From: CAWEHU01 sp963808965
GTDB taxonomy: Bacteria; Pseudomonadota; Alphaproteobacteria; Acetobacterales; Acetobacteraceae
Reading direction: 5' to 3'
Length of the DNA: 64,000 bases
Assembly: GCA_963808965.1 (NCBI GenBank)
Contig: CAWEHU010000029.1
Coordinates: 124,001 to 188,000 of the forward strand
Positions 48,560 to 58,475 of this stretch are shown one piece after another; position 1 is the stretch's first letter, and every line of letters starts with the position of its first letter. Made by a program: the position numbers and the translations under genes. Below the pieces are notes generated by a model. The model ran no database searches and was not told the DNA's origin. It was given only the letters and a program-made list of their open reading frames with translations.

Positions 48560-49537
48560 TCAGGCGGGAGCGGCTCGCAACTTCGCCTCGCGCGCCGCGC
48601 GCAACAGGGCGAAGTCGGCATCGGCGTGATACGAGCTGCGGGTAAGCGGGGTCGCCGAGACCAGGAGGAACCCCTTCGCCCGCGCCAGCCCCGCATAGTC
48701 CGCGAATTCGTCCGGTGTCACGAATCGGTCCACCGCAGCGTGCTTCACGGTGGGCTGAAGGTACTGACCGAGGGTGAGAAAATCCACATCCGCGATCCGC
48801 AGGTCGTCCATCACCTGCATGATCTCCGCGCGCTCCTCCCCGAGGCCGACCATCAGGCCGGATTTGGTGAAGATGGCAGGTGCGAGGCGCTTCACCGTGT
48901 CCAGCAGGCGAAGCGACTGATAGTAGCGCGCACCTGGGCGGATCGTCGGGTACAGCCGCGGCACCGTTTCGAGATTGTGGTTGAACACGTCCGGCCGAGC
49001 CTCGGCCACGATCTCGGCGCCCCCCGGCTTTCGCAGGAAATCCGGCGTGAGGACCTCGATGGTGGTATTCGGCGCGCCGCCGCGGATGGCGCGGATCACG
49101 GCCGCGAAGTGCCCAGCCCCGCCATCCGGCAGGTCGTCGCGGTCGACCGAGGTGATCACGATATGAGCGAGACCCAGCCGGGCGACGGCATCGGCCACAC
49201 GGGCCGGCTCGTCCGCATCCAGAGCGGCCGGCTGACCCGTGCGCACGTTGCAGAAAGAGCAGGCGCGGGTACAGGTGTCGCCCATGATCATCATGGTGGC
49301 GTGACGCTGCGACCAGCACTCGCCGATATTCGGGCAGGCGGCCTCCTCGCAAACCGTGACCAGCCGGTTCTCCCGCATGAGGGCGCGGGTCTCGTGATAA
49401 ATCGGGTGGGTGGGCGCCTTCACCCGGATCCAGGCGGGCTTGCGCTGGATCGGGTTATCGGGCCGGTGCGCCTTCTCGGGATGGCGCAGGACCGGGGGAA
49501 CGCCCAGCCGATGGTCGATCAGAATGCGCGTGGGCAT
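48560..49537 (-). CDS. lipA: lipoyl synthase
   Basis: 325 residues. Both iron-sulfur sites are visible: the auxiliary cluster CEEAACPNIGECW and the radical-SAM CTRACSFCNV. Later conserved blocks are DRDDLPDGGAGHFA, FNHNLETVPRLYP, KSGLMVGLGE and FLTLGQYLQPT, and the family's C-terminal Ser region (PLTRSSYHAD). It inserts two sulfurs into octanoyl groups on the E2 subunits, so its position at the end of the pdh gene series makes functional sense. ratA follows directly. Confidence 0.97.
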   Translation of the reverse strand: MPTRILIDHRLGVPPVLRHPEKAHRPDNPIQRKPAWIRVKAPTHPIYHETRALMRENRLVTVCEEAACPNIGECWSQRHATMMIMGDTCTRACSFCNVRTGQPAALDADEPARVADAVARLGLAHIVITSVDRDDLPDGGAGHFAAVIRAIRGGAPNTTIEVLTPDFLRKPGGAEIVAEARPDVFNHNLETVPRLYPTIRPGARYYQSLRLLDTVKRLAPAIFTKSGLMVGLGEERAEIMQVMDDLRIADVDFLTLGQYLQPTVKHAAVDRFVTPDEFADYAGLARAKGFLLVSATPLTRSSYHADADFALLRAAREAKLRAAPA

Positions 49538-49712
49538 GAACCATCCGCGAAAAGCGCGGCAGGCTCGCCGCGCGAGAGCCTTAAGAAGTGGATGGCCTTT
49601 CGAGACCCGTCAAGCACGCGTGATCCCAGCGGCATTTTCCGGCAGGTTCCTATTGCAACTCACTCGCATTCGCCGTTAGCCTCCGGCTCCGTAGAACAGG
49701 AGGATCACCGGC

Positions 49713-50426
49713 ATGCTTAGACGTCACGGTCTTGGCGCCTCTACCCTGGCCGCATGGATGGCCGCCGATCGCGCCCCGGTTCCGGAGCCGGCACAGCCGG
49801 GGTTGCTCGACCGCCCCAATGTTCGAGAGGCGGCCGGGCCTGGGTGCTGCCCGGACGCAAGATCGCCCGCCATCGACGACACCGGTCGACGCGGAACGAA
49901 GCGCCCTGGTGCCAAGCCGCTTCACCTGATGCTGGCCGGGGCTGTCACTCTGATGCTGACCCATGGCGCGAGCGCCCGAGAGTACTTCATCGGCGGTCCG
50001 GTGCATGAGCACGATATGGAGATCGTGGCCAATTATCTGATCGGTATCGAGATGGCGCCGATGCTGCCGAGCATGGCGCATGGGCCGGACGTCATTCATG
50101 TGGAAGCCGACGTGCACGCGACCGCCGACAACGTCTACGGCTACCCGGATGGAGCGTGGGTGCCTTATCTCACGATCGATTACCGGCTCGACAAACTGGG
50201 CACCGATTGGCACGCCGAAGGCGCCCTGCGGCCCATGACCGCCAAGGACGGGCCGCACTACGCTGAGAACGTGCGTATGGATGGACCGGGCAAGTACAAG
50301 CTGACATACCGCTTCCATCCCCCCGCGGGGAGCGACTTCTTCCGTCACGTCGATCAGGAGACCGGGGTGCCAGAGTGGTGGCAGCCGTTCACTGAGGAGT
50401 TCACGTTCGACTACCCGCAGCAGTAG
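49713..50426 (+). CDS. P19/Tp34-type periplasmic iron-transport protein, with odd N-terminal extension
   Basis: 237 residues. The C-terminal 150 match the P19 (FetP-like) copper/iron-binding family: GGPVHEHDMEIVANYLIGIEMAPMLPSMAHGPDVIHVEADVHATADNVYGYPDGAWVPYLTIDY, including the Met/His/Glu metal residues. A secretion signal is KPLHLMLAGAVTLMLTHGASA, but it starts only at about residue 67. ATG 49713 has an AGGAGG upstream (49698-49703), yet the first 66 residues are Gly/Pro/Arg-rich and not homologous to anything I recognise. No in-frame ATG, GTG or TTG fits the signal well. P19 usually pairs with an FTR1 permease, which is absent. Confidence 0.75.
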   Translation: MLRRHGLGASTLAAWMAADRAPVPEPAQPGLLDRPNVREAAGPGCCPDARSPAIDDTGRRGTKRPGAKPLHLMLAGAVTLMLTHGASAREYFIGGPVHEHDMEIVANYLIGIEMAPMLPSMAHGPDVIHVEADVHATADNVYGYPDGAWVPYLTIDYRLDKLGTDWHAEGALRPMTAKDGPHYAENVRMDGPGKYKLTYRFHPPAGSDFFRHVDQETGVPEWWQPFTEEFTFDYPQQ

Positions 50427-50483
50427 TCCCGCGTTCGATTTCAGAGTCACGGCGGAAAACCGCGAGAACCCCGTTCCCAAATT

Positions 50484-51005
50484 ATGGCCGATCCGAGCTT
50501 TTTCGATCCGATCCGGATCCCTGCCCAGACGCTCACGGCTCTGGACTGGCGACCCTATCACTTCATGCTTCAGCCGTGGCATTATCTGGTCCGCATCGCC
50601 CACATCGTGTCCGTGGCGGCCTTCTACGGCGGCATCGGCCTACTTGATTTTCGCCTCATGGGGGTGCGGGGAACGGTGCCGCTCAAGGCCTTCGCGCAGC
50701 ATGTGCTCCCTTGGCTGTTCGCTACTTTCGGCATCGCCGTGGTGACTGGTGTCGCGCTGTTCTTCTACGACCCCCTGCACGCCGGCTCGCGGGCATACTG
50801 GTCGCCTAAGCTGATCGCGATCGCTCTCGGCCTCGCGAACGCCGCCCTGTTTCACCGCAGGAGCTACGTCGCCGCACTCGCCGCGGAGCGCAATGTGCCG
50901 GCATCGGCGCGCGTTGCGGGTGCGCTCTCACTCGGGTGCTGGACGGCGGCTCTCATCTTCGCCTGCCTCAACACCGAGGCGGCACCGAAAGTGCTGCTCA
51001 GGTGA
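50484..51005 (+). CDS. small four-helix membrane protein of unknown function
   Basis: 173 residues. Four hydrophobic segments: YLVRIAHIVSVAAFYGGIGLLDF, LPWLFATFGIAVVTGVALFFY, LIAIALGLANAALFHRRSYVA and ALSLGCWTAALIFACLNTEA. The histidine in the first and the HRR after the third suggest a heme-containing or cytochrome-b-like membrane protein such as the DUF2214/DUF6644 families, but this is only a resemblance. It follows the P19-type gene by 57 bases on the same strand and may be its partner. Confidence 0.6.
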   Translation: MADPSFFDPIRIPAQTLTALDWRPYHFMLQPWHYLVRIAHIVSVAAFYGGIGLLDFRLMGVRGTVPLKAFAQHVLPWLFATFGIAVVTGVALFFYDPLHAGSRAYWSPKLIAIALGLANAALFHRRSYVAALAAERNVPASARVAGALSLGCWTAALIFACLNTEAAPKVLLR

Positions 51006-51067
51006 TCGCTGCTCATCACAGGATCACCCGGGGATGCGCGGAGATGCGCGAATCAAGTCCGCGCATG

Positions 51068-51088
51068 ACGGAGTGAACTGCGCTCCGT
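51068..51088. terminator. weak hairpin between convergent genes
   Basis: ACGGAG (51068-51073) and CTCCGT (51083-51088) pair perfectly across a 9-base loop in the gap between the 4-TM gene and the convergent lpd gene. There is no U run on either side. It may reduce read-through in one or both directions but is below the standard of a typical intrinsic terminator. Confidence 0.25.
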
Positions 51089-51105
51089 GAGCCGAGGAGC
51101 CGCAA

Positions 51106-52506
51106 TCAAAAGTGGATCGCGCGTCCATAAGCGTCCAGCACCGCTTCGTGCATGGTCTCGCTCACGGTCGGGTGCGGGAAGATGGTATTTATGAGCTCGG
51201 CTTCGGTGCTCTCCAAAGTACGGGCGATGGTGTAGCCTTGAATCATCTCCGTTACCTCCGCGCCGACCATGTGCGCACCGAGCAGCTCCCCGGTCTTCGC
51301 GTCGAACACCGTCTTGACCATGCCTTCCGGCTCGCCCATCGCGATCGCCTTGCCGTTGGCGATAAACGGGAAGTGCCCTACCTTCACCTCGCGCCCGTCG
51401 CTCTTGGCACGCGCTTCCGTGAGCCCCACGGACGCGACCTGCGGGCGGCAGTAGGTACAGGCCGGGATGTTGCTGAGATCCATCGGATGCACGTCGTTGC
51501 GTCCGGCGATCTTCTCGACGCAGAGCACGCCCTCGTGGCTTGCCTTGTGCGCGAGCCAGGGCGGCCCGGCGAGGTCGCCGATCGCGTAAAGTCCAGGCTC
51601 ACCCGTTTGGCAGTATTCGTCGATCACCACGTGCGTGCGTTCGACCTTCACGCCCGTTTCCTCGATGCCGATGTTCTCGACATTGCCCACGATGCCAATC
51701 GCGGAGATGACCCGATCGACCGTGATCTCCTCGGTGTTCCCGTTCGCCTCGAACGATACGGTAATGGTGTCACTATTCTTCTTCGCCCCCTTTACCGCGG
51801 CCGATGTGCGAATTTTCATGCCCTGTTTTTCGAATGCCTTGCGTGCGAAGGCGCTGATCTCTTCGTCCTCGACGGGCAGGACGCGGTCGAGCACTTCCAC
51901 CACTGTCACCTCAGCGCCCATGTTCCGGTAGAAGCTCGCGAACTCGATGCCGATCGCGCCGGATCCGATCACGAGCAGCGATTTCGGCATCGCGGGAGGG
52001 ACCATCGCCTCCTTGTACGTCCAGATCAGCTTACCGTCCGCCTCGAGCCCCGGAAGCTCGCGGGCACGCGCTCCGGTCGCGAGGATGATGTGCGGTGATT
52101 TGAGCGTGGCGACCGGCTTTCCGTCCTTTTCGACCGCGAGCGTCTGCTTGCCCGCGAGCTTTCCCTGTCCGTCGAACACCGTCACCTTGTTCTTCTTGAG
52201 CAGATGAGCAACGCCGGATGAGAGCTGCTTCGCCACGGCACGCGAACGCTTCACCACTTTGTCGAGATCGAAGCGCGGATTGTCGGCGGCGAACCCGAAT
52301 TCACCGAGATGGTGCAGAAGATGGTTGATCTCGGACGTGCGCAACAGCGCCTTGGTTGGAATGCAACCCCAGTTCAGACAGATGCCGCCCAAGTGCTCCC
52401 GCTCCACGACGGCGGTTTTCATTCCAAGTTGCGCCGCCCGGATCGCCGCGACATACCCGCCGGGCCCGCCCCCGAGGACGATAAGATCAAAACCTTGGTC
52501 GGACAT
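51106..52506 (-). CDS. lpd: dihydrolipoamide dehydrogenase (E3)
   Basis: 466 residues. FAD-binding DLIVLGGGPGGYVAAIRAAQLG, the redox disulfide GGICLNWGCIPTKALL, the NAD fold LLVIGSGAIGIEFASF, YAIGDLAGPPWLAHKASHEG and the C-terminal catalytic HPTVSETMHEA His-Glu pair are all intact. It reoxidises lipoyl groups of pyruvate dehydrogenase. In most alphaproteobacteria it lies next to pdhC; here the LprI-like and GH19 genes separate them by about 1.9 kb. The LprI-like gene ends 21 bases upstream on the same strand. Confidence 0.97.
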   Translation of the reverse strand: MSDQGFDLIVLGGGPGGYVAAIRAAQLGMKTAVVEREHLGGICLNWGCIPTKALLRTSEINHLLHHLGEFGFAADNPRFDLDKVVKRSRAVAKQLSSGVAHLLKKNKVTVFDGQGKLAGKQTLAVEKDGKPVATLKSPHIILATGARARELPGLEADGKLIWTYKEAMVPPAMPKSLLVIGSGAIGIEFASFYRNMGAEVTVVEVLDRVLPVEDEEISAFARKAFEKQGMKIRTSAAVKGAKKNSDTITVSFEANGNTEEITVDRVISAIGIVGNVENIGIEETGVKVERTHVVIDEYCQTGEPGLYAIGDLAGPPWLAHKASHEGVLCVEKIAGRNDVHPMDLSNIPACTYCRPQVASVGLTEARAKSDGREVKVGHFPFIANGKAIAMGEPEGMVKTVFDAKTGELLGAHMVGAEVTEMIQGYTIARTLESTEAELINTIFPHPTVSETMHEAVLDAYGRAIHF

Positions 52507-52527
52507 GTCGGGATTCCCTTTTATTGA

Positions 52528-53379
52528 TTAAGACCCGCTGAACCGAATGGACTGGATCGAGCGCATGGTGTCCTCGTCGATTCCGGTCAGGCCTTGGGTA
52601 TCGACTACAATGGAACGTTTGCCGTTGCTCAGGACCACCCAGAGGCACTCCCCAATGCCAGCATGAAAGCCGTTCTTGTCCGAAATCCCACAATCGACCG
52701 TGGCCTTGAGGCCCTCCCAACCGGGTCCCGCCAGCCGTTCCACCGTATGCTCGGCAGAGCGCCCCTTGGCGGTCCAGTGCTGCCCGCTCTCCTGGAAGAT
52801 CGTGTGCTCCTCCGCGACCTGACGGAGGCCGCCGTCGAATACCTCGAACGCGACAATGTAGTCATCCGGAGATGAGGCCCCGCTCGTAAGCGCGACACAG
52901 TGTTTGCTCCCATGGCAGCCGATAATTACCCGTCGGCTGCTGGGATAGGAAAACTCAAAGCCGAGATCAGGATCACGGAAGCTCGACCATCTGACCGTCC
53001 TTCCAGACCCTAGCTGCGCCAATCTGTCCCGATAGACGCCCTTGAGACATGTCTCGTTTTGACACTTGTCTCTTACTTCCCGCAGCCATTTCCGCTGCTG
53101 CTCCCGGACCGCCTCAGAATTGCCACTCGACAACGTCACTGAGCGATAGGCAGCCGCGAGTTGCTCGTCCAAGGTGGAAAGCTCTTTGCTGGAGCAAATC
53201 ATGTTCTCGACGATTGTCCCGGCCTTCCTGCAATCGAAACTAGATCCGGCAACAACCCGCGGCATAGCCGCCATTGCAACGATCAGGGCGATTACCGCCT
53301 TTCTACCGGCGCCAGACTTGCCCGATGTGGGCGTTTCGATGGCGCGCGGAATCTCCTGGCTAATTGTTCTGGCCTCCAT
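52528..53379 (-). CDS. LprI/DUF1311-type protein, putative lysozyme inhibitor
   Basis: 283 residues. A signal sequence (KAVIALIVAMAAMPRVVAGS) precedes SFDCRKAGTIVENMICSSKELSTLDEQLAAAYR, the LprI N-terminal pattern with four cysteines (two more at CQNETC), which defines the DUF1311 fold; M. tuberculosis LprI inhibits lysozyme. The C-terminal ~150 residues (FSYPSSRRVIIGCHGSKHCVALT ...) are a second beta-rich domain I do not recognise. It lies divergently to a GH19 lysozyme/chitinase gene, 141 bases apart. Confidence 0.7.
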   Translation of the reverse strand: MEARTISQEIPRAIETPTSGKSGAGRKAVIALIVAMAAMPRVVAGSSFDCRKAGTIVENMICSSKELSTLDEQLAAAYRSVTLSSGNSEAVREQQRKWLREVRDKCQNETCLKGVYRDRLAQLGSGRTVRWSSFRDPDLGFEFSYPSSRRVIIGCHGSKHCVALTSGASSPDDYIVAFEVFDGGLRQVAEEHTIFQESGQHWTAKGRSAEHTVERLAGPGWEGLKATVDCGISDKNGFHAGIGECLWVVLSNGKRSIVVDTQGLTGIDEDTMRSIQSIRFSGS

Positions 53380-53520
53380 CGTCGCGACCTCGCTGCACCG
53401 GACCTCCGGGGGAGGATGCTGACCTTCAAGGATTGCGAGATCAAGGGTGTGAGCCTTGTCACAGCGATGCTATTAGAGGGTTGGATAGGTAGGCAGCGAT
53501 CGCTAGAAGGGGCAGGGCCT

Positions 53521-54402
53521 ATGACAAGTGCAATCGTCGACGCCGTCATTCGCGTCGCCCCACATGCGCAGGCCAACTACCTTGACGCCATCCGCCAGGG
53601 GGACCAGCTGTTCCAGCGGAACGGAATCACGACGCCGCTGCGAATAGCGCATTTTTTCGCGCAAGCCCTTCACGAGACGGGCGGTTTCACGATTTTGCGC
53701 GAGAACATGAACTACTCGGCGCCGCGGCTGCTCGAAATATTCGGGGTTAATCGGCACTCGGCGGCGATAACCCCACCCGAGGCGACGGTGCTCGCCAATC
53801 ACCCGGAAGCGATCGCCGAGCGCGTGTACGGCTTGGGCAACCCTCACAAGGCGCAAGAGCTTGGCAACACGCAGCCAGGTGACGGGTTCCGGTATCGCGG
53901 GAACGGGGTATTGCAGATGACCGGGAGGGGAGCTCACCGGAAAACCGGCCTGGCCTGCGGCGTGGATTTCGAAGGCAATCCCGACTTGGCGACCGCACCG
54001 GAACACGCTCTGAAACCCGCCCTTCAAGAGTGGACCGAAAACGGGCTCAACGCATTTGCCGACAAGAACGACATCCGCACGATAACGCTGAAGATCAACG
54101 GCGGCTTCAACGGTTTCGCAGAACGCCAGGCACTCTTCAACCAGCTATTCCCACTGCTTCGGGACGATGCCTCGCCCCTCGAGCCGTCTCAAGCTGCAGA
54201 TGCGGACCAGGAAATAAAGTGGCTTCAGCAGACCCTCAATACCCTCGGCGCCCAACCCAGGCTTGAGATCGACGGCCGCTTTGATACGGCTACACGGCAA
54301 GCTGTTGTGGAATTCCAACTTGCTTCCAGGATTCAGGTCGACGGTATTCCAGGCCCCGTCACCGTTTCCGCGATCAAGCTGGCACTTGGGAAACTCCGGT
54401 GA
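53521..54402 (+). CDS. GH19-type lysozyme/chitinase with C-terminal peptidoglycan-binding domain
   Basis: 293 residues from ATG 53521. Residues ~40-200 hold the GH19 core: IAHFFAQALHETGGFTIL with the catalytic Glu in HETGG, YSAPRLLEIFG, and GFRYRGNGVLQMTGRGAHRKTG. Residues ~220-290 are a PG_binding_1 domain (EIKWLQQTLNTLG; EIDGRFDTATRQAVVEFQLASRIQVDGIPGPVTVSAI). Phage endolysins commonly have this combination. No signal peptide is present, so release needs a holin, lysis or another route. The gene is convergent with pdhC and may be phage-derived. Confidence 0.85.
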   Translation: MTSAIVDAVIRVAPHAQANYLDAIRQGDQLFQRNGITTPLRIAHFFAQALHETGGFTILRENMNYSAPRLLEIFGVNRHSAAITPPEATVLANHPEAIAERVYGLGNPHKAQELGNTQPGDGFRYRGNGVLQMTGRGAHRKTGLACGVDFEGNPDLATAPEHALKPALQEWTENGLNAFADKNDIRTITLKINGGFNGFAERQALFNQLFPLLRDDASPLEPSQAADADQEIKWLQQTLNTLGAQPRLEIDGRFDTATRQAVVEFQLASRIQVDGIPGPVTVSAIKLALGKLR

Positions 54403-54441
54403 AACCGACCGTGATCAGCGCATAGGGGACAGAGGCGCGCC

Positions 54442-55806
54442 TCACAGCATCAGACTCAACGGGTCCTCGACGATTGCCTTGAACGCGGCCAGCCACTCCG
54501 CGCCGAGCGCGCCGTCCACCACGCGATGATCGACGCTGAGCGTGCAGGTCATCATCGTGGCGATCGCGAGCGCGCCATCTTTCACGACAGGGCGTTGCTG
54601 ACCCGCGGCGACGGCGAGGATCGCAGCCTGGGGCGGGTTTATGATGGCGCCAAACTCCGAGACGCCGTACATGCCCATGTTGGAAATCGAGAAACCGCCC
54701 CCCTGGAACTCCTCGGGCTTCAGCTTGCCCACTTTGGCCCGCTCGATCAGATCCTTCATCTCGTTGCTGATGACTGCGAGACCCTTTTGGTCGGCGTGGC
54801 GGACGATCGGCGTGATGAGCCCGTCCGGGATCGAGACGGCGACGCTGATATCCACGTCGTCGTAGAGCACGATCGCGTCCTCGGTCCACGAGGCGTTCAC
54901 CTTCGGCACGCGCCGCAGCGCGACCGCCGCCGCCTTGATGAGCATATCGTTGACCGATAGCTTGAACGCGCCCGGCCCCTCCTTCGCACTCCTCGCGTTC
55001 AGCTCCCCGCGGAGCTTGAGCAGTGTGTCGAGTTCGACATCGGCCGACACGTAGAAGTGCGGAATCGTCTGCTTCGCTTCGGTGAGCCGCCGCGCGATCA
55101 CCTTCCGCACGGTACTGTTCGGGACCAACGTGTGCGGCGCGGTGATCGGAGCCGCGGGCCGCGCTGCGGGGACAGGTGCGGCCGGCGCCGGTGCGGGCGC
55201 GGCTGGCTGCGACGTCGGAGGCGCACCCTTCTGCGCGGCCTCGATGTCGGCCTTCACGATCCGCCCGCTTGGCCCGGAGCCCTTCAACGCCGAGAGATCG
55301 ATGCCGGCCTGCTTGGCCATGCGCCGAGCGAGTGGGGAGACGAAAATCCTTTCCCCCCCAGTATCCTGGCCATTGCCCGACCGGTGCGGCGAAGGTGCTG
55401 CCGCGGGCTTAGCGGATGCCGACGCTGCGTCCGGCACGGCGGCGGGCGCGCCCGTCTCTCCGGCTTCCTGCTTCGGCGCTTTCTGCTCGGGCGACGGCTT
55501 CGGCTGCTCCGCTTTCCGCTGCTCGGCGGGCTTGGTGGCCGGAGCCCCCGCCGGCACCTCCTCGCCCTCTTCGACCAGGATGGCAATCGGTTCGTTTACC
55601 TTCACGCCGGCAGTACCGTCGCCGACCAGGATCTTGCCGAGCACGCCCTCGTCCACCGCCTCCACTTCCATCGTCGCCTTGTCGGTCTCGATCTCGGCTA
55701 TGACGTCACCGGCGTGGACCGGCTCGCCCTCTTTTTTCAGCCAGCGCGCGAGCGTGCCCTCGGTCATCGTCGGGCTGAGTGCGGGCATCAGGATGTTGGT
55801 GGGCAT
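54442..55806 (-). CDS. pdhC: pyruvate dehydrogenase E2 (dihydrolipoyl acetyltransferase)
   Basis: 454 residues. One lipoyl domain (ILMPALSPTMTEGTLARWLKKEGE; EIETDKATMEVEAVDEG with the lipoylated Lys), a long Ala/Pro linker, a peripheral-subunit-binding domain (FVSPLARRMAKQAGIDLSALKGSGPSGRIVKADIE) and the catalytic domain ending with the active site SVDHRVVDGALGAEWLAAFK. It carries the acetyl group from E1 to CoA. It follows pdhB after 59 bases. Confidence 0.97.
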   Translation of the reverse strand: MPTNILMPALSPTMTEGTLARWLKKEGEPVHAGDVIAEIETDKATMEVEAVDEGVLGKILVGDGTAGVKVNEPIAILVEEGEEVPAGAPATKPAEQRKAEQPKPSPEQKAPKQEAGETGAPAAVPDAASASAKPAAAPSPHRSGNGQDTGGERIFVSPLARRMAKQAGIDLSALKGSGPSGRIVKADIEAAQKGAPPTSQPAAPAPAPAAPVPAARPAAPITAPHTLVPNSTVRKVIARRLTEAKQTIPHFYVSADVELDTLLKLRGELNARSAKEGPGAFKLSVNDMLIKAAAVALRRVPKVNASWTEDAIVLYDDVDISVAVSIPDGLITPIVRHADQKGLAVISNEMKDLIERAKVGKLKPEEFQGGGFSISNMGMYGVSEFGAIINPPQAAILAVAAGQQRPVVKDGALAIATMMTCTLSVDHRVVDGALGAEWLAAFKAIVEDPLSLML

Positions 55807-55865
55807 CAGTTCCTCTTTTCACGCTCGCGCGGCACTCGCGCCGCTGCCGCTTGCTGCACTCCCGC

Positions 55866-57272
<1,407 letters not shown>

Positions 57273-57276
57273 CGGC

Positions 57277-58287
57277 TCAGGCTTTCAGCAGCACGTCGGT
57301 ATACAGTTCCGACGGGTCGGGCTCGGGGCTCTCCTGCGCGAAATCGACGGCTTCCTGCACCGCGCGCTTCACCTCCTCATCGATGCGCTTGATCTCGGCC
57401 TCCTCGACCCCCAGCTCGCCGAGCTTATGCCGCGCGCCCTCGATGCAGTCCCGCTCCGTGCGGATTTTCTGGATCTCCTCGCGCGTGCGGTATTTGCCGG
57501 GATCCGACATCGAATGTCCCCGGTAGCGGTAGGTCCGCATTTCCATGAGATACGGGCCGTTGCCGGCGCGGCAGTGCTCGACCGCCTTCTCTCCGGCCTC
57601 CTTCACCGCCAGAACGTCCATCCCATCGACCTGCACGCCCGGGATGCCCCAAGGCGCGCCGTTCTGCGAAAGATCGTGGGAGGCCGAGGCGCGCTCGATG
57701 CTCGTGCCCATTCCGTACCGGTTGTTCTCGATGACATAGACGACCGGCAGTTTCATGAGAGCGGCGAGATTGAAGCTCTCGTACACTTGGCCCTGATTCG
57801 ATGCTCCCTCGCCGAAATACGTAATGCAAACCCGATCGTTGCCACGATACCAGTTGCTGAAGCCGAGCCCGGTCCCGATGCTTACCTGCGCGCCGACGAT
57901 GCCGTGTCCGCCGAAGAAGTACTTTTCCTTGCTGAACATGTGCATCGAGCCGCCTTTGCCCTTCGAGTAGCCCGTGGCACGTCCCGTCAGCTCCGCCATT
58001 ACGCCCTTTGGATCCATGCCGGTGGCCAGCATGTGGCCGTGATCGCGATAGGAGGTGATCACCTCGTCGCCCTCGGAGAGCGTCATTTGCATTCCGACCA
58101 CCACGGCCTCCTGCCCGATATACAGGTGACAGAAGCCTCCGATGAGCCCCATGCCGTAGAGCTGACCCGCCCTTTCCTCGAACCTGCGAATGAGCAGCAT
58201 GTCGTGATACGCTTTCAGCAACAGGTCCTTGGGCACGGACTGCTCGCGCGCCTTGCCGCGTGTCTGTGTTTTGGCGGCTTGCGCCAT
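57277..58287 (-). CDS. pdhA: pyruvate dehydrogenase E1 alpha
   Basis: 336 residues. The thiamine-diphosphate motif is GDRVCITYFGEGASNQGQVYESFNLAALMKLPVVYVIENNRYGMGT (GDG replaced by GEG as is usual), with YRDHGHMLA, KGKGGSMHMF and the phosphorylation-loop-like YRYRGHSMSDPGKYR. GGGAGG lies five bases before ATG 58287; ATG 58290 is too close. The E1 heterotetramer decarboxylates pyruvate. It is the first gene of pdhABC and is divergent from tonB. Confidence 0.95.
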   Translation of the reverse strand: MAQAAKTQTRGKAREQSVPKDLLLKAYHDMLLIRRFEERAGQLYGMGLIGGFCHLYIGQEAVVVGMQMTLSEGDEVITSYRDHGHMLATGMDPKGVMAELTGRATGYSKGKGGSMHMFSKEKYFFGGHGIVGAQVSIGTGLGFSNWYRGNDRVCITYFGEGASNQGQVYESFNLAALMKLPVVYVIENNRYGMGTSIERASASHDLSQNGAPWGIPGVQVDGMDVLAVKEAGEKAVEHCRAGNGPYLMEMRTYRYRGHSMSDPGKYRTREEIQKIRTERDCIEGARHKLGELGVEEAEIKRIDEEVKRAVQEAVDFAQESPEPDPSELYTDVLLKA

Positions 58288-58475
58288 CATTTCCTCCCGC
58301 TTCGCTCGAACCGCGCTCAATTGGCCGACAGCTAAGCCGCCCCGCCCGTCGCCAGCAAGCCGGGCGTGAAAACGCCCACCCCGACAACGCCCGAGACCGC
58401 CCAAACCTCTCGTCACAGCACGAAACTTGACTCGGGACGATGCGGGCCGAAGAAAGCCCGAACGGATAAAGAACC

